DNA of 64,000 nt. Source: CAWIMX01 sp963792785. Its GTDB lineage: Bacteria > Acidobacteriota > Vicinamibacteria > Vicinamibacterales > CAVVIG01. This document shows positions 9,034 through 17,720 of the stretch, piece after piece; position 1 is the first letter of the stretch, and the number at the start of each line of letters is the position of its first letter. Made by a program: the position numbers and the translations under genes. The notes beneath the pieces are model-generated. The model had not been told where the DNA came from and searched no databases. It worked only from the letters and a program-made list of their open reading frames with translations. The stretch covers positions 434,001 through 498,000 of the forward strand of contig CAWBXO010000002.1 of the NCBI GenBank assembly GCA_963792785.1, given 5' to 3'.

Positions 9034-10218
9034 TCAGACGATGTCCAGCTTGCGGCCGACCGAGGCGAAGGCGTCGAGCGCGAACTGGAGGTCCTCGCGC
9101 GTGTGCGTGGCCGTGACGATCGTCCGCACCCGGGCCTGATCGCGCGGGACGGTCGGGAAGCCGAGTCCCTGGGCGAAGACACCCTTCTTGAACAGCTCGT
9201 CCGACAGGCGCATCGCGAGCGCCGCGTCGCCGACGATGACCGGCGTGATGGGGCTTTCGCTCGCGCCGGTGTTGAAGCCCAGCGCCTCGAGTCCGGCCTT
9301 GAAGACGCGCGTGTTGTCCCACAGCCGATCGATGATCTCGGGCTCCTCCAGCAGCACGTCGATGGCGGCCAGGCACGCCGCGGCGACGGGGGGCGGATGC
9401 GAGGTGGAGAAGAGGAACGGCCGCGCCCGGTGCTGCAGGAACTCGATGAGCGCGCGGGTGCCCGCGACGTAGCCGCCGAGCACGCCCACGGCCTTCGAGA
9501 GCGTGCCCACCTGGATGTCGACGCGGCCGTGCAGGCCGAAATGGTCGATCGTGCCCCGGCCGTTCGCGCCGAAGACGCCGCTCGCGTGCGCGTCGTCCAC
9601 CATCATGATCGCGCCGAACTCCTCGGCGACATCGCAGAGCGCCGGGAGCGCGCCGAGGTCGCCGTCCATGCTGAAGACGCCGTCGCTGATGAGGAGCGTG
9701 CGCGTCGACGCGGGGACCGCTTTCAGGATCGCGCGGGCCGCGGCGGCGTCCTTGTGCGGGAAGACCTTGATCGTGGCGCGGCTCAGGCGGCAGCCGTCGA
9801 TGATGCTCGCGTGGTTCAGCGCGTCGGACACCACCACATCGTCTGGCGTGAGGATCGCCGCCACGGTGCCGGCGTTGGCCGTGAAGCCGCTCTGGAAGAC
9901 GACGCAGGCCTCCGTCTTCTTGAACTCCGCGAGACGCCGCTCGAGCTCCACGTGCAGTTCCATGGTGCCCGCGATCGTCCGCACGGACCCCGAGCCGACG
10001 CCGAAGCGATCGATCGCCTCGCGCGCGCGCGCCTTCAGCTTCGGATGCGTCGTGAGCCCGAGGTAGTTGTTCGACGACAGGTTGACGACGATGTGATGGT
10101 CGACGGAGGTGTTGGCGCGCTGCTCGCCGTCGAGGACGCGCAGCTGGCGGTACAGGCCCTGCGACTTGAGGGTGTCGAGCTCGGCGGAGAGAAACGCGAG
10201 CGGATCCGTGCGGCTCAT
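9034..10218 (-). CDS. kbl: Glycine C-acetyltransferase / AONS-family PLP enzyme
   Basis: This is 394 residues from ATG at 10218, preceded by AGGAG about 11 nt upstream. It is an alpha-oxoamine synthase: DDAHASGVFG for the cofactor region and the PLP lysine in GTLSKAVGVLGGYVAG, with FLFSTSHPP near the substrate site. Length and these motifs fit glycine C-acetyltransferase (2-amino-3-ketobutyrate CoA ligase), which with threonine dehydrogenase converts threonine to glycine and acetyl-CoA. No threonine dehydrogenase gene is adjacent. The alternative is BioF (8-amino-7-oxononanoate synthase), which has the same fold; no biotin genes are nearby. It lies downstream of repeat copy B. Confidence 0.8.
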   Translation of the reverse strand: MSRTDPLAFLSAELDTLKSQGLYRQLRVLDGEQRANTSVDHHIVVNLSSNNYLGLTTHPKLKARAREAIDRFGVGSGSVRTIAGTMELHVELERRLAEFKKTEACVVFQSGFTANAGTVAAILTPDDVVVSDALNHASIIDGCRLSRATIKVFPHKDAAAARAILKAVPASTRTLLISDGVFSMDGDLGALPALCDVAEEFGAIMMVDDAHASGVFGANGRGTIDHFGLHGRVDIQVGTLSKAVGVLGGYVAGTRALIEFLQHRARPFLFSTSHPPPVAAACLAAIDVLLEEPEIIDRLWDNTRVFKAGLEALGFNTGASESPITPVIVGDAALAMRLSDELFKKGVFAQGLGFPTVPRDQARVRTIVTATHTREDLQFALDAFASVGRKLDIV

Positions 10219-10242
10219 GTCAGCGAGCGCTCCTGGGAGGCA

Positions 10243-10450
10243 AACCACGGAGACACGGAGACACAGAGGGCTCGACGCGGGCCGCCGAAGGCGGCGGTGC
10301 AAACGTGAACGGCCGATTGCACAAGACCTGAATCACGCGCTGGTCTTGTGCGAATCGGCCGTTCGCGTTTGCACCCGGCGGCCTGCTTCGCAGGCCGGCC
10401 ACGTCGAGCCTCTCCGCGGGCGCTCTCTGTGTCTCTGAGCCTCTGTGGTT
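10243..10450 (+). repeat. CACAGAG-bounded palindromic element, copy B
   Basis: Left end AACCACGGAGACACGGAG, right end the inverted CTCTGTGTCTCTGAGCC followed by TCTGTGGTT. The small hairpins are GCCGCCGAAGGCGGC on the left and GGCCTGCTTCGCAGGCC on the right. The large hairpin arms are at 10297-10328 and 10342-10374, paired except for one bulge and one mismatch, with a 13-nt loop. It fills the space between the aminotransferase stop and the kbl leader. Confidence 0.85.
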
Positions 10451-10463
10451 CATCCGATCGACA

Positions 10464-11684
10464 CTAGGTGTTGAGGTACTCGCGCGTGAAGCCGGCCATC
10501 AGGCCGTAGATTTCCTTCAGGTCGGCGGGCGACGCGAGGAACACGAGGCGGAAGTAGCCGTCTTCGGCGGGCATGCCGAACCCGGAGCCGTAGACGCACA
10601 GGACGCCGGTGGCGCGGAGCAGCGCGAGCACGTAGTCCTCGTCGGTCCGCCCGGGCGGCAGATCGATCTTCGGCATCGCATAGAACGCCGCCTGCGGCGG
10701 CACGCAGCTCATGCCGGGCATCGCGTTGAGGCTGTCGGCGGTGATCTGCGCGCGCTCGGCCAGCGCCTTCCGGAACGCCACCTGATGCGAGCGATCGCCG
10801 TCGAGGGCGGCGGCCACGGCGAACTGCATGGGCACGGTCGAGCACAGGCGCCCATCGGCGAGCTTGCCGATGGCGACGACGAGGTCGTCGAGACGCGGCG
10901 AGTTGCTGACGGCCATCCAGCCCGTGCGCCAGCCGGGCGCGAGATAGCCCTTCGAGAGGCTCGAAAACGAGATGATCGGCGCGTACGGATCGAGGCTGCC
11001 GATCGGCGCGACGGCGCCGTCGAACCCGAGGTCGCCGTACACCTCGTCGGCGAGGATCACGAGGCCGTGGCGGTCGGCGATCTCGAGGAGCTCGCGGCGG
11101 ATCGACGTCGGGTACGACGCGCCCGTCGGGTTGTTCGGATCGATCACCACGAGGGCGCGCGTCGTCGGCGTGATGAGGCCGCGCAGGTGATCCATGTCGG
11201 GCAGCCAGCCGTTCGACGGATTGGTGCGGTAGTAGCGGGCGCGCGCGCCGAGCTTGCCGACGACCGCGGTGTAGAGCGGATAGGTCGGCATCGGCACGAG
11301 CACTTCACCCGTGTCGTCGGCGATGGCGGTGAGCGCCAGCTCGATGCCTTCCGACGTGCCCGCGGTGATGAACACCCGCGACGCCTCCACGGGGAAGCCG
11401 CGCGACGTGTACTCGCGCGCGACGGCGTCGCGCGCCTCGGGTATGCCGGCCGAGGGCCCGTAGCCGTTGAACCCGTCGCGCATCGCGCGGGCCGCGGCCT
11501 CGATCATGTGCGCGGGAGGCTGGAACCCGAAGGCCGGCGGGTTGCCGACGTTGAGGTACCGCACGGTGCGGCCGGCGGCCTCGACGCGCTTGGCTTCCAC
11601 GACGATGTTGCGGATCGCGTAGCTGAAGTGAGACACGCGCGACGCGATCGGGATCGGCGGATTCCTGACCTTGGTATCGGACAC
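10464..11684 (-). CDS. Class I/II aminotransferase, alanine-transaminase-like
   Basis: This 406-residue fold-type I PLP enzyme has NPNNPTGASYP-like substrate/cofactor residues (DPNNPTGA), an aspartate in LADEVYGDL, and the PLP lysine in SFSSLSKGYLAPGWRTGW. The spacing and the SLSKGYLAPGWR segment resemble AlaA/AlaC-type alanine transaminases, which exchange amino groups between alanine and 2-oxoglutarate. Exact substrate cannot be read from the sequence. Its start is divergent from the ACT-domain gene with only 32 nt between them, so the two may be co-regulated. Confidence 0.75.
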   Translation of the reverse strand: MSDTKVRNPPIPIASRVSHFSYAIRNIVVEAKRVEAAGRTVRYLNVGNPPAFGFQPPAHMIEAAARAMRDGFNGYGPSAGIPEARDAVAREYTSRGFPVEASRVFITAGTSEGIELALTAIADDTGEVLVPMPTYPLYTAVVGKLGARARYYRTNPSNGWLPDMDHLRGLITPTTRALVVIDPNNPTGASYPTSIRRELLEIADRHGLVILADEVYGDLGFDGAVAPIGSLDPYAPIISFSSLSKGYLAPGWRTGWMAVSNSPRLDDLVVAIGKLADGRLCSTVPMQFAVAAALDGDRSHQVAFRKALAERAQITADSLNAMPGMSCVPPQAAFYAMPKIDLPPGRTDEDYVLALLRATGVLCVYGSGFGMPAEDGYFRLVFLASPADLKEIYGLMAGFTREYLNT

Positions 11685-11716
11685 CCCTCGATTCTACCTC
11701 TGGTAAGCTTTCGCGC

Positions 11717-12100
11717 ATGGCGATTCGAACCGAACTGAGCCTGCGACTGCCGAACAGCCCGGGCGCGCTGGCCGACGTCTGCCGGCTGCTATGGAACGAA
11801 CGGGTCAATATCCTGGCGATGGGGCTCGACCCCACCGGCCAGTTGCGCATGGTCGTGGACAACTCGCTGCACGCCGTGTCCGTGCTGCGCGACCATCACC
11901 ATGCCGTCACGGAAAAGCCGGCCATCGTCCTGGCCCTGTCGAATCAGGCGGGATCGCTGGCGAAGACCCTGACGCTGGTCTCCCAGGCGGGCGTCAACGT
12001 GGACTACGCGTATGGCGGCGCGGCGGAAGGCGCGGCAACCGCGGCCGTCGTCATCGGCGTGGACGACGCACAGCGTGCCGCCGCCCATTGCGGGGTCTAG
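11717..12100 (+). CDS. Tandem ACT-domain protein
   Basis: This is a 127-residue protein with two ACT-like halves. The first begins ELSLRLPNSPGALADVCRLL, the second KPAIVLALSNQAGSLAK. Both carry the family Gly near the ligand-binding turn (NSPGAL and NQAGSL). ACT domains bind amino acids and usually regulate metabolic enzymes. This one is free-standing, so it is probably a small regulator or sensor. It sits head to head with an alanine-transaminase-like gene, which fits an amino-acid role, but the ligand is unknown. Confidence 0.75.
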   Translation: MAIRTELSLRLPNSPGALADVCRLLWNERVNILAMGLDPTGQLRMVVDNSLHAVSVLRDHHHAVTEKPAIVLALSNQAGSLAKTLTLVSQAGVNVDYAYGGAAEGAATAAVVIGVDDAQRAAAHCGV

Positions 12101-12111
12101 GCGGCGAGGGA

Positions 12112-12226
12112 GATTTGATAATTGGGTAATTTGGTGATTTGGTAATTGGCTCGCCAACCGTCTCGCCGGGTGCGAGACAACCTTGCGGCCAATTACCCAA
12201 TTACCCAATTACCCAACTATTAAATC
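12112..12226. repeat. AATTGGGTAATT palindromic element with inverted ends
   Basis: The ends are inverted: GATTTGATAATTGGGTAA at the left and the complement of GATTTAATAGTTGGGTAA at the right. Each is followed inward by 8-9 nt direct copies of GGTAATT. A small hairpin (GTCTCG ... CGAGAC) lies in the middle. The element ends 1 nt before the ATG of the next gene. At about 115 bp it has the same inverted-array layout as the other repeat families here, with a different unit. Confidence 0.8.
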
Positions 12227-12227
12227 T

Positions 12228-12413
12228 ATGATTCTGTACGTTCCCGAGATGGACGCGACCGTCGTCGAGCTCGCGGATGACGGGCGCGTGCGGTACGCGG
12301 ACGGCGAGTGGGCGACGCCCACGCTGCAGGAGAAGCGCGCGATCATCTACGCGGCCCGGAACGCGGTCGAGGAACTTCAGGACGTGATTGAGAAGCTTGA
12401 AGAGAGCCGTTAG
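12228..12413 (+). CDS. Small hypothetical protein, 61 residues
   Basis: It reads MILYVPEMDATVVELADDG at the start and ends in a charged helix (VEELQDVIEKLEESR). The ATG at 12228 is 1 nt after a repeat element and has no visible Shine-Dalgarno, and a longer frame beginning inside the repeat is unlikely. The stop codon TAG (12411-12413) belongs to the next repeat (GCCGTTAGCCG). Codon usage is like that of its neighbours, so I believe it is real, but I recognise no family. Confidence 0.5.
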   Translation: MILYVPEMDATVVELADDGRVRYADGEWATPTLQEKRAIIYAARNAVEELQDVIEKLEESR

Positions 12414-12466
12414 CCGATAGCCGTTAGGTAGGCCGTCCGCCCCTTCAGCCGTCTAGCCGTCAGCCT
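12404..12466. repeat. TAGCCGTTAGCCG array joining two convergent stops
   Basis: Direct copies of AGCCGTTAGCCGATAGCCGTTAG on the left, then inverted-looking CAGCCGTCTAGCCGTCAGCC on the right. The array contains the stop codon of the 61-residue gene and, on the other strand, the TAG stop and last residues (ADG) of the GarR-like reductase. Confidence 0.7.
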
Positions 12467-13340
12467 TCGCCAGCCCGAAGATCACGGTCCCGATCGCCGA
12501 GTAGTCGAGATCGGCGCCGCCCGCGGCGACGAGCGCGTTCACGAGCTGCGTGACGAGCGCCGTCGCCGGCATCGCGACGGCGTGGCTCGAGGCAGCTTCA
12601 CCCGCGAGCCGCAGATCCTTCTGGTACAGACGCGCGCGGAACCCAGGCGCGTAGTTTCCATTCAGCATCCGCTCGCCGTGCACCTCGAGCACGCGGCTGG
12701 CGGCGAAGCCGCCGAGAAGCGCCTGGCGCACACGCGCCTGGTCCACGCCGGCTTTCCGCGCCAGCGCGAAGGCCTCGCTCACCCCGGCGAGGGCGCCGCC
12801 GATCGCGACCTGATTGCAGATCTTGCACACCTGGCCCGCGCCCGACTCGCCGATGCGCACGATGCGCTCGGGGTTGCCCAGGCATTCGAGAATCGGACGC
12901 GCGCGGTCGAAGGCGGCCTGATCTCCGCCGACCATGATCGAGAGCGTCGCGCTCTCGGCGCCGATCTGCCCGCCGCTCACCGGCGCGTCGAGCATGGACG
13001 CGCCCTTCGCGGCGACCCGTTCGGCGAGGGCCTTCGTGGCGACGGGCGAGATGCTGCTCATGTCGATCACGATCGCGCCAGTCCGAATCGCCGACAGGAC
13101 GCCGCCCTCGCCCCCGATGACGCGCTCGACGTCGGCCGTGTCGGGCACCATCGTGATCACGATGTCCGCCTGCCGCGCCACATCGGCGGGGCTGGCGGCG
13201 GCCGTCGCGCCGGCGGCGACCAGCGCGTCGACGGGCGGCCGGCTCCGGCTGTGCACGACGAGGCGATAGCCCTTCTTGACGAGGTTGAGCGCCATGGGCT
13301 TGCCCATGACGCCGAGGCCGACAAACCCGATGGTTTCCAT
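12453..13340 (-). CDS. Beta-hydroxyacid dehydrogenase, tartronate-semialdehyde-reductase-like
   Basis: This is a 295-residue NAD(P)-dependent enzyme. It has an N-terminal Rossmann GFVGLGVMGKPMA, the substrate-binding DAPVSGGQIGA segment, the catalytic Lys in GQVCKICNQV, and the helical C-terminal half. The pattern matches the 3-hydroxyisobutyrate/tartronate semialdehyde reductase family, and the KICNQ version is seen in GarR/GlxR-type enzymes of glycerate metabolism. Substrate is not certain. The C-terminal residues and stop codon are supplied by the TAGCCGTTAGCCG repeat. Confidence 0.75.
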   Translation of the reverse strand: METIGFVGLGVMGKPMALNLVKKGYRLVVHSRSRPPVDALVAAGATAAASPADVARQADIVITMVPDTADVERVIGGEGGVLSAIRTGAIVIDMSSISPVATKALAERVAAKGASMLDAPVSGGQIGAESATLSIMVGGDQAAFDRARPILECLGNPERIVRIGESGAGQVCKICNQVAIGGALAGVSEAFALARKAGVDQARVRQALLGGFAASRVLEVHGERMLNGNYAPGFRARLYQKDLRLAGEAASSHAVAMPATALVTQLVNALVAAGGADLDYSAIGTVIFGLAKADG

Positions 13341-13352
13341 GCCCGCATTCTA

Positions 13353-13411
13353 AGGCTCCTGGGGGGCACAGCTCCCCAGTTCCTCAGTTCCCCAGCTCCT
13401 CAGTTTCTGGC
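13353..13411. repeat. CTCCCCAGTTCCTCAGTT short-repeat array
   Basis: This is a run of related 8-9 nt units (CCCCAGTTCCTCAGTTCC) between two divergent starts, with an inverted CTGGGGGGCACAGCTCCCCAG hairpin at its left side (stem CTGGGG/CCCCAG). It lies upstream of both neighbouring genes rather than at a stop. Confidence 0.6.
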
Positions 13412-13422
13412 AGTCTGTATGA

Positions 13423-14163
13423 ATGGACATCACCGGGAAAGTCGCGCTCATTACCGGCAGTAAGCGGATCGGGCAGACGGTCGGGATCGAGCTGGCGAAG
13501 CGGGGCGTCGACGTGGCGTTCGCGTACCGCCGCTCGAAGGCCGAGGCCGACGCCGGCGTTGGGTTCGTGCGGACGACGGGGCGGCGGGGCGTGGCGGTGC
13601 AGGCCGACGTCTCGAAGCCGAAAGCCTGCGAGGCGCTCGTGGCGGGAACGGTGGAGCAGCTCGGGCGGCTCGACATCCTGGTCAACATGGCGTCGATCTA
13701 CGAGCGCACACCGTTCGACAAACTCGACGTGGACGCCTGGAACGCCTCGATCGACATCGACCTGCGGGCGGCGTTCCTCTGCGCGCGCGCGGCTGTGCCG
13801 CACATGCGGACGGCCGGCGCCGGGCGCATCGTGAATTTCGCTGACTGGCTGGCGGCGAGCGGGCGGCCGCGCTATCCGGGCTACCTGACGTACTACGTGG
13901 CGAAAGCCGGCGTGATCGCCCTCACCGAGGCGCTCGCGCTCGAGCTCGCGGCCGACGGCATCCTCGTGAACGCCATCGCGCCGGGCCCGATCCTCGCGCC
14001 GCCGGAGACGACCGACGAGGAGTCCAAGGGGGTCGAGCAGGCCACGCCGGTGGGGCGATGGGGCGGCGCGGGCGTGATCGCGGAGGCGGTCCTCACGCTG
14101 GTGGAGACCGACTTCATCACCGGCGAGACGATCCGCGTCGACGGCGGGCGGCACTTGAAATAG
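13423..14163 (+). CDS. SDR-family oxidoreductase, pteridine-reductase-like
   Basis: This 246-residue short-chain dehydrogenase has a cofactor motif TGSKRIG (a variant of TGxxxGIG in which Arg-Ile follows Lys), NMAS in place of NNAG, and the catalytic pair in YYVAK. The RIG variant and the short insert after strand 4 resemble pteridine reductases (PTR1/FolM). That role would fit the pterin-recycling enzyme PhhB at 50.2 kb, but the link is speculative. The stop TAG is the first triplet of a TAGCCGTTAGCCG repeat. Confidence 0.7.
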   Translation: MDITGKVALITGSKRIGQTVGIELAKRGVDVAFAYRRSKAEADAGVGFVRTTGRRGVAVQADVSKPKACEALVAGTVEQLGRLDILVNMASIYERTPFDKLDVDAWNASIDIDLRAAFLCARAAVPHMRTAGAGRIVNFADWLAASGRPRYPGYLTYYVAKAGVIALTEALALELAADGILVNAIAPGPILAPPETTDEESKGVEQATPVGRWGGAGVIAEAVLTLVETDFITGETIRVDGGRHLK

Positions 14164-14212
14164 CCGTTAGCCGGGAGCTGTTAGGCGTTAGCCGCGAGCC
14201 GTTAGGCGGCCA
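14161..14212. repeat. TAGCCGTTAGCCGGG array at convergent stops
   Basis: Copies of TAGCCGTTAGCCG and GTTAGGCGTTAGCCG lie between the SDR stop and the aminotransferase stop. Both stop codons (TAG at 14161-14163 and, on the minus strand, the triplet at 14188-14190) are part of the array. Confidence 0.75.
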
Positions 14213-15390
14213 GGCGCGGCGAAGACGCGCGCCATGGAGTCGAGCGCGCCGAGCAGCTCGGATCGCTCGCGCGCCAGGCAGAAGCGCACGTGCCCTTCGC
14301 CGCACGGGCCGAAGTCCACGCCGGGCACGGATCCGATCCGGCCCGCTGTAATCAGGTACTCCGTCATCGTCCACGACGGCGATCGATCGGCGGGGCCCGG
14401 CGGCAGCGCGGCGGGGTTGACGCGCGGGAACGCGTAGAACGCGCCCGCCGGCGGCGCGCCCGTGAAGACCTCGCCCGGCAGCTCGCGCAGGCCGTCGTAG
14501 AAGAGATCGCGGCGCGCGCGCAGCTCGTCCCGGAACGCGCCGAGGTGATCCGCAGGCGCCTCGAGGGCCCCAATCGCGCCGAACTGGACGACCGAGTTCA
14601 CGTTGCCGGTCGAATAGAACAGCACCTTCTTCGCCCGCTCGCGCACGGTCTTGTCGGCGATCGCCGCGTAGCCGAGGCGCAGGCCGGTCATCGCGTACGA
14701 CTTGCTGAAGGTGTAGAGCGGGATCGTCCGCGCGTACATGTCCGGCAGCGACGCCACACTGACGTGATCCGCGTCGAAGGTCACGTCCTCGTACGCCTCG
14801 TCCGAGATCACCCACAGGTTGCGCTCGCGCGCGAGCGCCGCGATGCGCTCGAGGCCGGCGCGGTCGAGCATGCCGCCGGTCGGGTTGTGCGGCGTGTTCA
14901 CGTAGATCGCCCGCGTCCGCGGCGTGACCGCGCGCTCGAGCTCGTCGAGGTCGTAGCGCCAGCCGCGCGCCTCGTACAGCGGCACGCGCACGGGCACGGC
15001 CTGCGCGAGGCGCAGGCACCCGTTGGCCGGCGGCCAGACGGGATCGGGGATCAACACCTCGTCGCCCGGCTCGAACAGCGCCTGGCAGATCACGTAGAGC
15101 ACGTGGAGGCCGCCGTTGCCGACGAACAGCTCGCCGGCGTCGCCGACGGGGATGCCGTTCTTCTCGCGCATCTTCGCCGCGAGCAGCTCGAGCAGCCGCG
15201 GCACGCCGGTCGTCTGCAGGTAGTGGGTCTTGTTCTCGGCGATCGCCTTGACCATGCCGGCCTTCACGCTGTCGGGCACGTCGAAGCTCAGGTCGCCCTG
15301 ATCGAGCCGGTACGGATCCTTCACCGAATACATCAGGTCGCGGATCCGAAGAATGCCGGACTGGGGAATGGCGTCGAGAAAAGAGCCCAT
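14188..15390 (-). CDS. Class I/II aminotransferase
   Basis: This 400-residue PLP enzyme has NTPHNPTGGM, SDEAYEDV and the PLP lysine in FSKSYAMTGLRLGY, all standard for fold type I aminotransferases of the aspartate/aromatic group. The second half has APPAGAFYAFPRV and ends in an active-site Arg region (GHVRFCLAR). The substrate is unknown. The last few residues (LTARG) and the stop are encoded by the repeat downstream, so the original C-terminus may have been replaced. Confidence 0.75.
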   Translation of the reverse strand: MGSFLDAIPQSGILRIRDLMYSVKDPYRLDQGDLSFDVPDSVKAGMVKAIAENKTHYLQTTGVPRLLELLAAKMREKNGIPVGDAGELFVGNGGLHVLYVICQALFEPGDEVLIPDPVWPPANGCLRLAQAVPVRVPLYEARGWRYDLDELERAVTPRTRAIYVNTPHNPTGGMLDRAGLERIAALARERNLWVISDEAYEDVTFDADHVSVASLPDMYARTIPLYTFSKSYAMTGLRLGYAAIADKTVRERAKKVLFYSTGNVNSVVQFGAIGALEAPADHLGAFRDELRARRDLFYDGLRELPGEVFTGAPPAGAFYAFPRVNPAALPPGPADRSPSWTMTEYLITAGRIGSVPGVDFGPCGEGHVRFCLARERSELLGALDSMARVFAAPGRLTARG

Positions 15391-15401
15391 GGGGGCATCT
15401 T

Positions 15402-15455
15402 ACATTTGGTAATTGGGTAATTGGGTAAGTTGGTAATTGGGGTGATTGGCGTCAG
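15402..15455. repeat. GGTAATTGGGTAATT array between aminotransferase and MetF-like genes
   Basis: Five or six copies of an 8-9 nt unit (GGTAATTGG) in direct orientation run up to the MetF-like stop codon on the right. The unit is the same family as the element at 12112, but no inverted second end is visible here. Confidence 0.7.
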
Positions 15456-16303
15456 CCAGCCGCGAGCGTGAGGATGTGCTGCAGCACGGGCTGGGCGCGG
15501 CCGAGCGGGAGGTTGCTCACGTAGACGTGACGGGCGCCGGCGGCGCGCAGGGCGCGGATCGTGCGGGCGCAGATCTCGTCGGGTGTCGCGCCGGCGGCGA
15601 ACTCGCGCGTCAGCTCGTCCACCGGGACCGGCAGGAAGCCGCTGAGCGTCGCCAGCGTCTTCGCGTTCGCGCTGCGGTAGTAGAACACGCCGAAGACGCC
15701 GGGCAGATCGAGGCCGCGCGCCGACGCGGTCTCGAGCAGGCGGCCGACGGGCTCGATCCGATGGTGGCTGACGATCTGCGTGAGGTAGAAGTCCGCGTTG
15801 AAGTTCGCGTCGGCGAGGTAGTCGACCTGGCGGGCGGGGTCGGCGTAGGGGTTGGCCCACCCGCCGAGGGCGAGCGACCGGTCGCGCTCGCGGATCAGCC
15901 GGCGCAGCTGCCAGGCGTGCTCCACGCACCGCGGCGTGCCGACGGTCTTGTCGCCGCCGAGGATCACGAGCGCGGGGAAGCCGCTCTCGTGCGCGCGCGC
16001 CGCATAGGAGAGGCAGTAGTCGAGCGGATGCTTGGTCGTCAGGAAAGGCACGACGGACTCGCGCGGGACGTCGCGCCCCAGGTTCGCCACCAGATGTCGC
16101 AGGTTGTCTTCTTCCGCCGTGCCGACGGCACTGTCGGTGAGGAAGACGAACGAGCCCGCGCCGGTCAGGCGGCGCACCGCGTGGTAGGTGTCGATCCACG
16201 CGTCCATGCCCTCGCGCGCGGCCAGCTCGGCCCGCGGCGGCCGCAGCTCGGCGCCGAGCACGGGCGCGCCGGATCGCAAAGCGGTGACGAGGTCGATGGG
16301 CAA
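15452..16303 (-). CDS. Methylenetetrahydrofolate-reductase-like protein
   Basis: This 283-residue protein resembles the MetF TIM barrel. Features are the entry strand GAELRPPRAEL, ALVILGGDKTVG in the flavin-contact position, DFYLTQIVSHH, and GVFYYRSAN near the C-terminus. MetF reduces 5,10-methylenetetrahydrofolate to the methyl donor for methionine synthesis, using FAD. The family call rests on pattern memory of these motifs, and a divergent paralogue with another substrate is possible. It is divergent from the beta-CASP gene, 20 nt apart. Confidence 0.6.
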   Translation of the reverse strand: MPIDLVTALRSGAPVLGAELRPPRAELAAREGMDAWIDTYHAVRRLTGAGSFVFLTDSAVGTAEEDNLRHLVANLGRDVPRESVVPFLTTKHPLDYCLSYAARAHESGFPALVILGGDKTVGTPRCVEHAWQLRRLIRERDRSLALGGWANPYADPARQVDYLADANFNADFYLTQIVSHHRIEPVGRLLETASARGLDLPGVFGVFYYRSANAKTLATLSGFLPVPVDELTREFAAGATPDEICARTIRALRAAGARHVYVSNLPLGRAQPVLQHILTLAAG

Positions 16304-16323
16304 ACCTTGCTATATTGCCATGA

Positions 16324-17706
16324 ATGCCCACGATCACCTTTCTCGGCGCGGCCGGCACCGTCACGGGCTCGAAGCACCTGCTCGACATCGCGGGCCACCG
16401 CATCCTCGTCGACTGCGGGTTGTTCCAGGGACTGAAGGAGCTCCGGCTGCGCAACTGGGCCGCGCTGCCGGTGCCGCCGTCCTCGATCGAGACGGTCGTC
16501 CTGACGCACGCCCATCTCGATCACTGCGGCTACCTGCCGCGGCTCGTGTCCGAGGGTTTTCGCGGGCGCGTCTTCTGCACGCCGGGCACGCTCGATCTCT
16601 GCGGGATCGTGCTGCCGGATTCCGCGCACATCCAGGAAGAGGACGCGCGCGACGCCAACAAGCACGCGTACACCAAGCATCATCCGGCGCTGCCGCTCTA
16701 CACCCAGGAAGACGCGTCGCTCGCGCTCTCGCGCCTGCAGCCGGTCGGGTACGACCGCCGGGTGCCGGTCGCGCCCGGCATCGAGGTGGACTTCATCAAC
16801 GCCGGCCACCTGCTCGGCTCGGCGTACGCGCGGGTGCACGCGGAGGGCCGCACGCTCCTGTTCGGCGGCGATCTCGGCCGCTACGGCCGGCCGGTGCTGC
16901 CCGATCCGATGCCGGTGGCCGAGACCGACATCCTGCTCGTCGAGTCCACGTACGGCAATCGCCGCCACCCGGACACCGACGAAGGCGCGAGCCTCGCGGC
17001 GATCGTGCACGACACGATCACACGCGGGGGCAAGCTGCTGATTCCGTCGTTCGCGATCGGCCGCGTCGAGGAAGTCCTGTACTGGCTCCAGACGCTCGAG
17101 GCCGACGGCCGCATTCCGAAGCTGCCCGTCTATCTGGACAGTCCGATGGCGGCTTCGGCGCTTGCCTTCTATCGCAATCGGCTGAACGAGCTCGACCCCG
17201 AGGTGAAAGCCGCGGCCGGGCGCGCCGCGGCGTTCGCGACGGAGCGGTTTCAGATCGTCGCGTCACCACAGCAGTCCAAGGACCTGGTCGCCTCGCGGCA
17301 GCCGGCGATCGTGATCGCGTCGAGCGGCATGGCGACCGGCGGCCGCGTGCTGCACCACCTGGTCCAGATCCTGCCGGACAAGAAGAACACGGTGCTCTTC
17401 GTCGGCTACCAGGCCGCGGGCACGCGCGGCCGGAGTCTCGTCGAGGGCGCGACGACGGTGCGCATCCACGGCCGGGACGTCCCCGTGGCCGCCCGCATCG
17501 AGGTCAATAATTCGATGTCGGCGCACGCCGACGCCGATGAAATTCTCCGCTGGCTCGGGGGCTTCACGCGGCCGCCCGCGATGACGTACCTCGTGCACGG
17601 CGAGCCGCCGGCGCTCGAGGCCCTGAAGACGCGCGTCACCGCCGAGAAACACTGGCCCGTCCACGTGGCGGGCTACCTCGAACGGGTCGAGCTGCCCGTA
17701 CGGTAG
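16324..17706 (+). CDS. MBL-fold beta-CASP RNA hydrolase
   Basis: This is a 460-residue protein. The metallo-beta-lactamase metal motif THAHLDHCG is followed by GGDLGRYGRPVLPDP, the beta-CASP insert, and the late motifs SSGMATGGRVLHHL and SAHADADEIL, then LVHGEP near the C-terminus. These are the hallmarks of the CPSF73/YSH1-like archaeal and bacterial beta-CASP nucleases. A cytoplasmic RNA-processing exo- or endonuclease is expected. All metal ligands appear to be present. Confidence 0.85.
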   Translation: MPTITFLGAAGTVTGSKHLLDIAGHRILVDCGLFQGLKELRLRNWAALPVPPSSIETVVLTHAHLDHCGYLPRLVSEGFRGRVFCTPGTLDLCGIVLPDSAHIQEEDARDANKHAYTKHHPALPLYTQEDASLALSRLQPVGYDRRVPVAPGIEVDFINAGHLLGSAYARVHAEGRTLLFGGDLGRYGRPVLPDPMPVAETDILLVESTYGNRRHPDTDEGASLAAIVHDTITRGGKLLIPSFAIGRVEEVLYWLQTLEADGRIPKLPVYLDSPMAASALAFYRNRLNELDPEVKAAAGRAAAFATERFQIVASPQQSKDLVASRQPAIVIASSGMATGGRVLHHLVQILPDKKNTVLFVGYQAAGTRGRSLVEGATTVRIHGRDVPVAARIEVNNSMSAHADADEILRWLGGFTRPPAMTYLVHGEPPALEALKTRVTAEKHWPVHVAGYLERVELPVR

Positions 17707-17720
17707 ACTCGAAAAAAGAC

